Assembly (NCBI GenBank): GCA_002633025.1
Contig: NMRB01000828.1
Coordinates: 16,673-80,672, forward strand
DNA length: 64,000 nt
From: Notospermus geniculatus
Taxonomy: Eukaryota > Nemertea > Pilidiophora > Heteronemertea > Lineidae
Direction: 5' to 3'
Shown here: positions 46,201 through 57,400 of the stretch, piece by piece
Numbering within the stretch: the stretch's first letter is position 1
How the letters are laid out: every line of letters begins with the position of its first letter
Notes under the pieces: model-generated
Databases searched by the model: none
What the model saw: the letters and a program-made list of their open reading frames with translations, nothing else
Told to the model about the DNA's origin: nothing
Made by a program: the position numbers and the translations under genes

Positions 46201-46523
46201 TGTGACCCTCCAGCACAAAATCAGTGTAAAGTCACATGGAATATGAGCCAAAACGTACTGGCTTGACACCAGGAGAGACAGGATGACTTCAACTTCACAA
46301 CAGACAGACAGCACTGAAATTGACAAATGTAGCCCTCCACCACAAACCAATCATCAGTCACTCTGAGATTCGGACCATTGTATTTGTCAAATTCAGTATT
46401 GTCTGCGTGTCTGTTGTGAAGTCTGAGTGATTCTTTTTCTGTCTTTATCTCCTGGTGTCATGCCAGTACGTTTGGGATCATTTTCCGAGCGACTTAACAC
46501 TGGTTTTGTAGCGGAGGGTCACA
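46201..46523. mobile_element. MITE, TGTGACCCTCC ends
   Basis: TGTGACCCTCCAGCACAAAA at the left; TTTTGTAGCGGAGGGTCACA at the right. Inner arms also pair (CACCAGGAGAGACAGGATGA with TCTTTATCTCCTGGTG). The downstream copy (about 52405-52625) has lost the left part. Confidence 0.83.
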
Positions 46524-47189
46524 TTTGGTTGACAGTTGTACTGTCTTACCGTTGAATCATTATCATTCAATTCTGTGTCAAACCTGTAATTTTACAGACA
46601 ATGTAGATTTCGCATGCTGTTTCTTTGTTGTGTTGTGTTCTGCCAGTGTGGCCTGCATAATCAGAATGTCATCTAAAATAGAGGTCGAACTTAACTGACT
46701 GCTTACACCCACCTTCGTTAGCTTTAGGCTGTGGTGGAGGAAGTTTGAAGGGTTGACCTAGGCAAACTGGCAACCAGAGTGTCCCGTCACTGCTTTTCAA
46801 CAGTTTGCCATGTCTGTAATTAATTCAAATTAACCTCAACCTATTTTGTGTAATAAGAGACTTTCCTGCTGTTGAAATATACATGTACAGTTTGCATTGT
46901 AAAAAGGTGTACCATAATGTGAGAAACAGGGTGAAGAAATGTCTCATTTTCTATCATCATCGTTTTCTATCAAACATAATGTTACCAGAGAGAATTACTT
47001 CCAGTTGTCACCGTTGTTTTAAAATCCATTCAATACCTGTGTATCAACTACAAAATTCAAATGCATGAACTTGTGTTGAAGCAAGGATTTAAATAATGAC
47101 CAATTGACATGCGGAATAATAAATTGTATTTCCCATATTAGTGTGTTTTACTTACCGTATTTTTAGCGCACGACAGCGTGGTACAAATC

Positions 47190-47318
47190 AGTCGCCGATC
47201 ATCCTCCCATCGCAGGGCTTTGGTCTCGCTCCTCTTCATACGCTCGCGCACAACTTTGTGTGCAAGCATATAAAGAGGAGCGAGACCAAAGCCCTGTGAT
47301 GGGAGGATGGTCACCGAT
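47190..47318. mobile_element. palindromic element, CATCCTCCCATCGCAGGG arms
   Basis: ATCCTCCCATCGCAGGGCTT and its complement form about 55-bp arms around ACAACTTTGTGT. The same element is at about 53315-53440 in the second copy. Confidence 0.85.
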
Positions 47319-47699
47319 ATGGTGTGACATGACTGCAGTTGCGTCTCAGTAACGATCGGGATCAGTCGCCGATCAAAAAGATCACGAATCGCAAGAGTTG
47401 AACCTATTCAACTTCTGTGTCATCCCGATGGGCGTAACCCATTCGCAAGTGACCTGAACACGGTTACAATTCCCTGCGCGCTGATGCTGCTTGTTCCACG
47501 ATGATCGTACACATCCCCGGCATCGCATTATATGTACACGATGTGTGTTTCTTTTGCATAATGTGCTGGCGTCTCCAAAAACAAATTCAAATTTAAATTT
47601 TCAAATTAGCAGTGACGAGTATACTGTAAAGCAGGAAAATTTCGCGTGCAGGAAATTTTCGCGAGAGTGTATGAGTCGCGAAAATTTCCTGTCGCGNTT

Positions 47700-47815
47700 A
47701 CGTCATTTCTTTACGATCAGTTTGCGACTAGTTGACGACGAGTTGACGACTTGTTCACGACTGCCGTCGTGAACAAGTCGCCAACTGATCGTAAACTCGT
47801 CGTCAAGTCAGTGGA
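47700..47815. repeat. inverted repeat unique to the start of the second copy
   Basis: CGACTTGTTCACGAC and GTCGTGAACAAGTCG flank TGCC, and GACGAGTTGACGAC words recur on both sides. It replaces the intron sequence found before position 42100 in copy 1, so it is probably an insertion specific to this copy. Confidence 0.7.
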
Positions 47816-47858
47816 TCACCCGCATAATTTGAAACTCACAGTATACTCTATCTTTTAG

Positions 47859-50800
47859 GTTTCCTCTCCCTACTGATCAGCATAGTTGCCTTTGTTGTTG
47901 CTGTTTACTTCAAAGTGCCAGTTGTCTTCGTTTATGACAAATTCCTTGCCCTGATGACTACAGCCATCGTCTTCTCATTCTTGTTGTCCGCCTTGCTGTA
48001 CTACAAAGCAAAACAGGCGCCGAACCATGCCTTAGCAGTTGGCGGTAATACTGGTAAGTTAGACCTATTTTGAAACTACGTCAGAGCTGAAAAAACTCCA
48101 AATAAAGCACATGGAATTCTCTACTTTGTTGCACAGTCTCAAAATAGTGAAAGTTCAGCAGGACAAGAGAATTAAATTGTTTGTGTATTGTACATGTTGG
48201 AATTTGTTTCATCATTCTGGTACAAAAAGATTATTGAAATGATATTCGCTGACATGCAGATTTTGATGTTAAATCTAGAACTATTTAGTGTACTGTAATA
48301 TCCCTAGCAACAAGAGTTCAGTATATTACTCAATATGATAGTAACTATAGAGGTTTCCCACTGACGTCACACTGGCCGTCAAAATGAAGCCATGGTGGCT
48401 GCCATCTTGTTCTCGGTTCGAACATTCAGCGGCCCGTACAGACCACTGGGAGCATACAACTCAACAAATCACTTTACCTCTCACAGTTTCTGAGCATAAG
48501 TAGTTGGTCTGGTGTGAAAACCGTGTTGAAAACAAAGTGAATTGTCCATACAGCTTGCTGTAGACAGTGGTGGAAGAGGCCCGATTGTATTGTATTTCAT
48601 TTTTCCGTCAGGGCCAACGCTATAGCATTATTGGCCCTGGTAAGTACGGAGGAGGCCATCACAAGCTACCCGATGACTGCCGACAACGTCCAAACTGCGT
48701 TGAAAACACTGTGTTGATGCTGTGACGTTGCGTCATTTGACGGCCAATATGGCAGACATTTGGGGTTGTGACGTCACGTGGGAAACCTCTATTCCTTGTA
48801 CCTGCCTATTAATTCAAGTCTCTCTTGGTTTAGGTAACGTTGTCTACGATTTCTTCATGGGGCACGAGTTGAATCCAAGAATTGGAAATCTGGATCTGAA
48901 ATTCTTTTGTGAGCTGCGACCAGGCCTCATTGGTTGGGTCATGATCAACCTGTGTTTCATTGCCAAGGATTGTATTGAACACAAAGCACCAAGCTATCCG
49001 TTGTTGATGGTTGTTGCCTTCCAGACATTCTATGTGGCTGATGCACTTTGGTTTGAGGTAAGGTTGATTAGAATGTCAACAGTCAGTTTAGAAGGCATGA
49101 TCAGTAATCTTGTCATGAAAGCATACAGTGCTTCTGCCAGAGGGTACTAAGGATACTATGCTAGTACACTCAAAGGAACAGAAAAGGGCCATTTTCTTTA
49201 ATTTCATGGGGTTTTTGCTGATTTCGAAGAATTTAGTATCCTCAAAAAAATTTGTGGCGGAGATCCTGATACATTTAACTCATGTTGTTGGCAAATGTTG
49301 GTAATCAAAAGAAAAGATATCAGCAGTAAATACCCAGCAAACACTAGAGAATTAATTATGTGATCCTGGCCACAAATGGTGTGTGCCTAATCATAGTCGT
49401 TCACACCTTGCTGGTTTATTTCCACAGGAAGCGATTCTGACGACAATGGACATCACCACCGAGGGTTTTGGGTACATGTTGGCGTTCGGAGATCTTGCTT
49501 GGGTTCCTTTCCTCTACTGCCTGCAGACACGTTTTCTGGTAGAGCACACCATTTTGTGGTCGCTTCCTGGACTTGCAGCAATTTTCTTCCTAAATGGTAA
49601 GTAGTGCAAGAATTTTGATGGGCATGTTGTTTTGAGATTAACCCAAGAATATATAGCAAGTTTGGTTTCTGATGAGAAATGTTGGATCCCTGTATGTACA
49701 CTTCAGTTGTTAGGACTATTCTGAAAAACAAAAGAGCTGTTTGCTGGAACAGGGAGAATGACCTGATTTCTTCCTCAGGGGCGTAGCTAGGGAGTATCCC
49801 CCCCCCCCAAGCAAAAAGTGACAAAAATCCCCCCCCCCCAAGCAAAAAGTGACAAAACAAACTTTTGCTCTAGCATCATTTCCTTTTCGAGCCAAGTTAT
49901 TGTAGTGTCAGATATGGGGAAAATGCATCTCTGAGGGGGTGTAGATTTTCAGTTTCTTTCTGGGGAGGGCCCTCCAGCTTCACCCTTCAGACTCGATCAA
50001 TTTTTCCCCCTACACCATAAAAGCTACGCCCCTGCTCCTCTTCATATATTTCCACTATCAGCTCTTGATAAATCTTTTATTTGATATGGGCATATCTCTT
50101 TCAGTTATTGGCTACATCATCTTCCGTGGATCAAATTCTCAGAAGAATGATTTCCGAAAGAACCCGTACAACCCAGCCCTTACTCGTAAGTATCAGGTCA
50201 CAGGATTCTTGTTCGATTCCCTTCCTTGTGATATAAATGTTTATTATTTAATTTCTTTTTAAGGAAAAAATATTAAATCTGGGCATGTCATCATCATCTA
50301 GCATAAATCAGGGAGAAAGTGAGAATTTTTGAGTGGAGTCAATGATTGTGCATACATATATTTCCTCTTTTTAGATCTTGAGAGTATACCTACATCAGCA
50401 GGCAAGAGACTGCTGGTATCTGGTTGGTGGGGATTGTGCAGACATCCAAATTATCTTGGAGACTTAATCATGGCTCTTGCTTGGTCACTCCCTTGTGGTA
50501 AGTGTTCTTGATTAGCGAGCTAGAAAAAATTCGGAAAATGGAGTATGATATTGAACATGAACAACACATTGAAGTCAAATTATTGTTTGGATTTCCTGCC
50601 CTAAGAGTTAAAGTTTTTTAAAATCCTTGGTATAACATTAATGAAGCCGGCCTCCTGTGATGGCACTGAGTTGAGTGCATCATGTGTGAAAATGTGTTGA
50701 AGCTTGTCAGTACCATTAGCGATAACTTGAGTTTTGGTCTTCAGATTGGCAACTCATGCAAATGACTATTAGCATTTACTCATGAGCGATTTTGAATGTT

Positions 50801-50965
50801 TCAGGATTCGCGCACCTGATTCCCTACTGGTACCCAATCTACTTCTTGATCTTACTGATCCACCGGGAGTTCCGTGATGAACACTTATGTCGCAAGAAGT
50901 ATGGAAAGGCTTGGGATCACTACACCGAGCGAGTCAAATACCGCATATTTCCCTACATCTTCTAA
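47859..50965 (+). CDS. lbr: LBR exons 5-10, second copy (no exons 1-4)
   Basis: Exons at 47859-48053, 48834-49057, 49428-49596, 50105-50185, 50375-50497 and 50805-50965 keep the length, phase and splice sites of the first copy. Differences in protein are Cys to Phe ([10 protein letters not shown]) and the penultimate Val to Ile (FPYIF). No frameshift or stop is present. Without Tudor, linker and first spans it cannot encode a full LBR alone. If real and in place it could act only as alternative 3' exons; if allelic it belongs to the other chromosome. Confidence 0.9.
48349..48790. mobile_element. MITE, AGAGGTTTCCCAC ends, present only in copy 2
   Basis: AGAGGTTTCCCACTGACGTC at the left; GACGTCACGTGGGAAACCTCT at the right pairs with it. 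The matching place in copy 1 (near 42620) is the uninterrupted GTAGCTATTCCTTG, so the insertion is directly visible. The interior carries a reverse SINE tail (48586-48661). Confidence 0.92.
48586..48661 (-). mobile_element. SINE family 1 tail, reverse, inside a MITE
   Basis: The complement reads GATGGCCTCCTCCGTACTTA, CCAGGGCCAATAATGC and a CTGACGGAAAAATG tail, matching the 3' ends of 2150-2428 and 16311-16585. Only the last ~75 bp are present. Confidence 0.85.
49776..50034. mobile_element. MITE, CAGGGGCGTAGCTA ends, present only in copy 2
   Basis: CAGGGGCGTAGCTAGGG and AAAGCTACGCCCCTG are the inverted ends. C-runs inside are repeated with GCAAAAAGTGACAAAA. Copy 1 has the empty site TTTCCTCCTCTTGTCTTC. 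Confidence 0.88.
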
Positions 50966-53300
50966 GGAAGTGACATGGCAAGATTATCTGGACAGAATTG
51001 TTTGTTAAGGAACTGATTGTTTTAAGAGCTTCAGCAGCCATTTTTAGATCACCAGTCCATTGCGTAAGTGAGTCCAGGTGTTCAGACCGTGCTCAAGCTT
51101 CACAGAGTAAAGTCAAGAAGGTCTGTTCTGATGCACCTGAGGCCTAAAAACCACCATGAGGTTAGTATGATTTAGCTGGACGTGGTGTTGCCCACATGTA
51201 TTACATGTTTATGGATGAGACCCTCAGAATCTTCCCAAAGATGCATCTTCCGTGAAAGGAATTGTTCTTGTGACACGGATGGCTGGTACACATGGAGAAG
51301 TATTCGCTCAAGGGGACTGCTGTTCTGTGATCCTTGCAGTGCAATGAACCAGTATTCTCCCGAGGGAAATGACACATGAAACGTACCCCTGGTTATCCGG
51401 CCAAGCCCCTTCTCATCTGAAGGTGAAAGTGTGCTAAGCTTGCCTGGTTCAAATAAAGGTCATTTTCCCCTTTTGTGTACCATTTCATCTGCCACTGAAA
51501 AACACGTTTTGTCATCCGGCCATATGTGTCTGAGTGACATAACTATTTCAAATACTGATGCAATATTTAGGAAGCAGGTTGTCCATTGAATACAAGTAAT
51601 ATATACTCCCCTCTGTATACAAATTTACATTTGTGTAAATATGCAATAGTTTTATCCCATGGCCTGGTACTGGACTCCTCGGGCAGTCCTTGCTAGGTTT
51701 ATTTAATACTTGTACATTTTACCATTTATTTGCATGTACTCTTACTTCCTCCTGTTTTAATTATCATCATAGGATTTTAGCTGTATGTTGTATTTGTACT
51801 TGTTTGTGAATGGATTACTTTAAGATGTCTTTGCACTTAATATTAATGCCTCAGTTTTATAAGAAAGTAAAAATAAATGTTATTTGCCAATGTAAAATAT
51901 TTTAAGTTAAATCATGTCACACATTCTATTTTATCCCTGTGCAATACCAGAAAGAAATACCTAATGTGACATTTTAGATCATGGATGAACTGATTCTTTA
52001 TCAAAATCATGTCTATGAGGACACTAATTCCAAATAATATGAAAAAAATTCTACTCCTTGATTAAGATACCAAATATTGGATAAAATGACGAGAGAAACT
52101 TTTTGGATGTTGATGTAGTTAGTGTAATGTTTTGGTTTTGTGGTGCAAGTGATAGCGAAATACTCTGTGTTAGAATGACTGCCTGTGGGTCACAATGTTG
52201 GTCTGTGTTCCCTGAGAGCAGTAACAATGCTAGTCCTTTCAAAGACACAGTTTCACTGCCATGAGGTAAATCATTCTAACAAAGAATCATAGATACATGT
52301 AGAATTACATCAAAATAACTACCGGTACTGTTACCGGTAATGTATGTATGTTCACTAGTGTATTGTGTGGTATACATTTTTCCCCATTTACAATGTGACA
52401 TATCCAAGGTGTTGACAAATGTAACCCTCCACCACAAAACCAATCGTCAGTCACTCTGAGGTTGGCAAGTTCGGACCATTATATTTGTCAAATTCAGTAT
52501 TGTCTGCATGTCTGTTGTGAAGTCTGAGTGATTCTTTTTCTGTCTTTATCTCCTGGTGTCATGCCAGTATGTTTGGGCTCATTTTCCGAGCGACTTTACA
52601 CTGGTTTTGTAGCGGAGGGTCACATTTGGTTGACAACTGTCTTATCGTTGAATCAATCATTATCATTCAATTCTGTGTCAAACCTGTAATTTTACAGACA
52701 ATGTAGATTTCGCATGCTGTTTCTTTGTTGTGTTGTGGTGTTCTGCTAGTGTGGCCTGCATAATCAGAATGTCATCTAAAATAGAGGTCGAACTTCACTG
52801 CTTACACCCGCCTTCGTTAGCTTTAGGCTGTGGTGGAGGAAGTTTGAAGGGTTGACCTAGGCAAACTGGCAACCAGAGTGTCCTGTCACTGCTTTTCAAC
52901 AGTTTGCCATGTCTGTAATTAATTCAAATTAACCTCGCCCTATTTTGTGTAATAAGAGACTTTCCTGCTGTTGAAATATACATGTACAGTTTGCATTGTA
53001 AAAAGGTGTACCATAATGTGAGAAACAGGGTGAAGAAATGTCTCATTTTCTATCATCATCGTTTTCTATCATTCAAACATCATGTTACCAGAGAGAATTA
53101 CTTCCAATTGTCACCGTTGTTTTAAAATCCATTCAATACCTGTGTATCAACTACAAAATTCAAATGCATGAACTTGTGTTGAAGCAAGGATTTAAATAAT
53201 GACCAATTGACATGCGAAATAATAAATTGTATTTCCCATATTAGTGTGTTTTACTTATTTTTAGCGCAGCTGACCAAAGGTCAGCTGAGGCACGACAGCG
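50966..53300. other. 3' region and spacer of LBR copy 2
   Basis: Collinear with 44714-47170, including both AATAAA signals, with scattered SNPs and indels. No independent gene seen. Confidence 0.75.
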
Positions 53301-53745
53301 TGGTACAAATCAGGCGCCGATCATCCTCCCATTGCAGGGCTTTGATCTCGCTCCTCTTCATACGCTCGTGCACAACTTTGTGTGCGAGCATATGAAGAGG
53401 AGCGAGACCAAAGCCCTGTGATGGGAGGATGGTCACCGATATGGTGTGACATGACTGCAGTTGCATCTCAGTAACGATCGGGATCAGTCGCCGATCAAAA
53501 AGATCACGAATCGCAAGAGTTGAACCTATTCAACTTCTGTGTCATCCCGACGGGCGTAACCCATTCGCAAGTGACCTGAACAAGGTTACAATTCCCTGCG
53601 CGCTGATGCTGCTTGTTCCACGATGATCGTACACATCCCCGGCATCGCATTATATGTACACGATGTGTGTTTCTTTTGCATAATGTGCTGGCGTCTCCAA
53701 AAACAAATTCAAATTTAAATTTTCAAATTAGCAGTGACGAGTATA

Positions 53746-53965
53746 CTGTAAAGCAGGAAAATTTCGCGTGCAGGAAATTTTCGCGAGAGTGTATGAGTCG
53801 CGAAAATTTCCTGTCGCGAATATAAATACATGCAAGTGATAAATATAGACCGTGAAAAAAAAACTGAAAAAATGGCAGAGAATCGCGAAAATATCCTGCC
53901 GCGAATATGTCTATAATTCTTGATTCGCGAACATTTCCAGTCCGCGAAATTATCTTGCTTTACAG
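53746..53965. mobile_element. MITE, CTGTAAAGCAGGAAAATTT ends, TA target
   Basis: CTGTAAAGCAGGAAAATTTC and GAAATTATCTTGCTTTACAG, flanked by TA. Repeated TTTTCGCG/CGCGAAAA words inside. The copy at 47625-47696 is cut by the gap. Confidence 0.87.
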
Positions 53966-53967
53966 TA

Positions 53968-54170
53968 TTTGAATTTGAAAATTTAAATTTGAATTTGTTT
54001 TTTGGATGGATATTTTACTTCCCTCCAAAAAAGCCATTTCCTTCCAAAAAGTAAGGTGTTTTTTACAATTTTTCCATTAGAAAGGCTTATTTTTCGGAAG
54101 GAAATGGCTTTTTTGGAGGGAAGTAAAATATCCATCCAAAAAACAAATTCAAATTTAAATTTTCAAATTA
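53968..54170. repeat. hairpin with about 60-bp arms, TTTGAATTTGTTTTTTGGAT
   Basis: TTTGTTTTTTGGATGGATAT then TTTACTTCCCTCCAAAAAAG returns as complement ending ATATCCATCCAAAAAACAAA. A third partial arm follows at 54180-54215. The MITE at 53746-53965 lies between an earlier AAACAAATTCAAATTTAAAT and its complement, making nested palindromes. Confidence 0.85.
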
Positions 54171-54479
54171 GCAATGTGTTTGAATTTGAATTTGTTTTTT
54201 GGATGGATATTTTACATCAAAGTGCTGTAACTCAGAAACGACTTAACCCAAAGTGCTCCAATGTGCTATGTGGCCCCCTGCAGGTGACCTTCGTGCATGT
54301 AAAGTTCCGGCCTGATCAGACATCCAATATGGCAGCCAGCTGCCCCCCCCCCAAATCATCAAAGTCCTACTCGGGAATGACTTGACCCAGATTGCTCATG
54401 ACTTGATATGTAACTCCCTCTGTCATTACCAGTGATTACAGTACACTATTATGTCCAACCCGGTGAGCACATGGTCCAT

Positions 54480-57400
54480 GGACCATTTCATGTTCCGTTA
54501 TCTTCATCAGAACAGCTTGGCAAGAGGCGTGGAAACTTTTGTTACCTCCTGTCAAAAGTGTCTCCCTACCCAAAGTTTTTCGCCCAAGCCCAGTTCGCTC
54601 CGTCCTGCGTCACATAATGGACTATGGTGGTGAATTACCGTAGAAAATGCGAAAGCAGGACCCTGGTCTGTTTAGAAGAAGGATACACCTACAAAATGAC
54701 ACCAATTTTGTTCCGTTATCTTCATAAGAACACCACGGCAGGAGGCGTGGAAACGTTTGGTACCTCCAAATTTTTTCGCCTAAGGACAGTTCGCTTCGTC
54801 CTGCGTTACATAATGGAATATGACGGCGAATTACGGTAAAAAATGCGAAAGCAGGACCCTGGTCTGTTTAGAAGAAGGATACCCCTACAAAATGACACCA
54901 ATTTTGTTCCGTTATCTTCATTAGAACAGCTCGGCAGGAGGCGTAGAAACTTTTGGCACCTCCTGTCAAAAGTGTCTCCTTACCCAAAGTTTTTCGCCCA
55001 AGCCCATGTCGCTCCATCCTGCGTCACATAATGGAATGTGATGGCGAATTACCGTAGAAAATGCGAACGCAGGACTCTGGTCTGTTTAGAAGAAGGATAC
55101 ACCTACAAAATGACACCAATTTTGTTCCGTTATCTTCATCAGAACAGCTCGGCAGGAGGCGTGGAAACTTTTGGTACCTCCAAAGTTTTTCGCCCAAGGA
55201 CAGTTCGCTCTCGTCCTGCGTTACATAATGGAATATGACGGCGAATTACGGTAGAAAATGCGAAAGCAGGACTCTGGTCTGTTTTGAAGAAGGATACACC
55301 TACAAAATGACACCAATTTTGTCCCGTTATCTTCATCAGAACAGCTCGGCAGGAGGCGTGGAAACTTTTGGTACCTCCAAAGTTTTTCGCCCAAGGACAG
55401 TTCGCTTTCGTCCTGCGTTACATAATGGAATATGACGGCGAATTACGGTAGAAAATGCTAAAGCAGGACTCTGGTCTGTTTAGAAGAAGGATACACCTAC
55501 AAAATGACACCAATTGTGTTCCGTTATCTTCATCAGAACAGCTCGGCAGGAGGCGTGGAAACTTTTGGTACCTCCAAAGTTTTTCGCCCAAGGACAGTTC
55601 GCTTTCGTCCTGCGTTACATAATGGAATATGACGGCGAATTACGGTAGAAAATGCTAAAGCAGGACTCTGGTCTGTTTAGAAGAAGGATACACCTACAAA
55701 ATGACACCAATTGTGTTCCGTTATCTTCATCAGAACAGCTCGGCAGGAGGCGTGGAAACTTTTGGTACCTCCAAAGTTTTTCGCCCAAGGACAGTTCGCT
55801 TTCGTCCTGCGTTACATAATGGAATATGACGGCGAATTACGGTAGAAAATGCGAAAGCAGGACTCTGGTCTGTTTAGAAGAAGGATACACCTACAAAATG
55901 ACACCAATTGTGTCCCGTTATCTTCATCAGAACAGCTCGGCAGGAGGCGTGGAAACTTTTGGTACCTCCAAAGTGTTTCGCCCAAGGACAGTTCGCTTCG
56001 TCCTGCGTTACATAATGGAATATGACAGCGAATTACGGTAGAAAATGCGAAAGCAGGACTCTGGTCTGTTTAGAAGAAGGATACACCTACAAAATGACAC
56101 CAATTTTGTTCCGTTATCTTCATCAGAACAGCTCGGCAGGAGGCGTGGAAACTTTTGGTACCTCCAAAGTTTTTCGCCCAAGGACAGTTCGCTTTCGTCC
56201 TGCGTTACATAATGGAATATGACGGCGAATTACGGTAGAAAATGCTAAAGCAGGACTCTGGTCTGTTTAGAAGAAGGATACACCTACAAAATGACACCAA
56301 TTGTGTTCCGTTATCTTCATCAGAACAGCTCGGCAGGAGGCGTGGAAACTTTTGGTACCTCCAAAGTTTTTCGCCCAAGGACAGTTCGCTTTCGTCCTGC
56401 GTTACATAATGGAATATGACGGCGAATTACGGTAGAAAATGCGAAAGCAGGACTCTGGTCTGTTTAGAAGAAGGATACACCTACAAAATGACACCAATTG
56501 TGTTCCGTTATCTTCATCAGAACAGCTCGGCAGGAGGCGTGGAAACTTTTGGTACCTCCAAAGTTTTTCGCCCAAGGACAGTTCGCTTTCGTCCTGCGTT
56601 ACATAATGGAATATGACGGCGAATTACGGTAGAAAATGCTAAAGCAGGACTCTGGTCTGTTTAGAAGAAGGATACACCTACAAAATGACACCAATTGTGT
56701 TCCGTTATCTTCATCAGAACAGCTCGGCAGGAGGCGTGGAAACTTTTGGTACCTCCAAAGTTTTTCGCCCAAGGACAGTTCGCTTTCGTCCTGCGTTACA
56801 TAATGGAATATGACGGCGAATTACGGTAGAAAATGCTAAAGCAGGACTCTGGTCTGTTTAGAAGAAGGATACACCTACAAAATGACACCAATTGTGTTCC
56901 GTTATCTTCATCAGAACAGCTCGGCAGGAGGCGTGGAAACTTTTGGTACCTCCAAAGTTTTTCGCCCAAGGACAGTTCGCTTTCGTCCTGCGTTACATAA
57001 TGGAATATGACGGCGAATTACGGTAGAAAATGCTAAAGCAGGACTCTGGTCTGTTTAGAAGAAGGATACACCTACAAAATGACACCAATTGTGTTCCGTT
57101 ATCTTCATCAGAACAGCTCGGCAGGAGGCGTGGAAACTTTTGGTACCTCCAAAGTTTTTCGCCCAAGGACAGTTCGCTTTCGTCCTGCGTTACATAATGG
57201 AATATGACGGCGAATTACGGTAGAAAATGCTAAAGCAGGACTCTGGTCTGTTTAGAAGAAGGATACACCTACAAAATGACACCAATTGTGTTCCGTTATC
57301 TTCATCAGAACACCTCGGCAGGAGGCGTGGAAACTTTTGGTACCTCCAAAGTTTTTCGCCCAAGGACAGTTCGCTTTCGTCCTGCGTTACATAATGGAAT

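Larger units (their letters stand above)
45640..47696. other. spacer downstream of LBR copy 1
   Basis: No gene recognised. Contains the MITE at 46201-46523, a palindromic element at 47190-47318 and the left part of the CTGTAAAGCAGGAAAATTT element that stops at the N at 47697. Confidence 0.6.
47825..53818. repeat. second copy of 42100-47696 (LBR exons 5-10 and 3' spacer)
   Basis: The block starts TAATTTGAAACTCACAG in both copies and ends at CCTGTCGCG, where copy 1 meets an N. Over the six exons I count about nine silent and two replacement changes. Introns differ by SNPs, two MITE insertions (48349-48790, 49776-50034), a missing stretch corresponding to about 43500-43715, and other indels. 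Most likely an unmerged allele; see findings. Confidence 0.9.

Noticed and set aside
47859-50965. LBR copy 2 as a processed or decayed pseudogene
   Set aside because: Introns, splice sites and frames are intact and changes are mostly silent.
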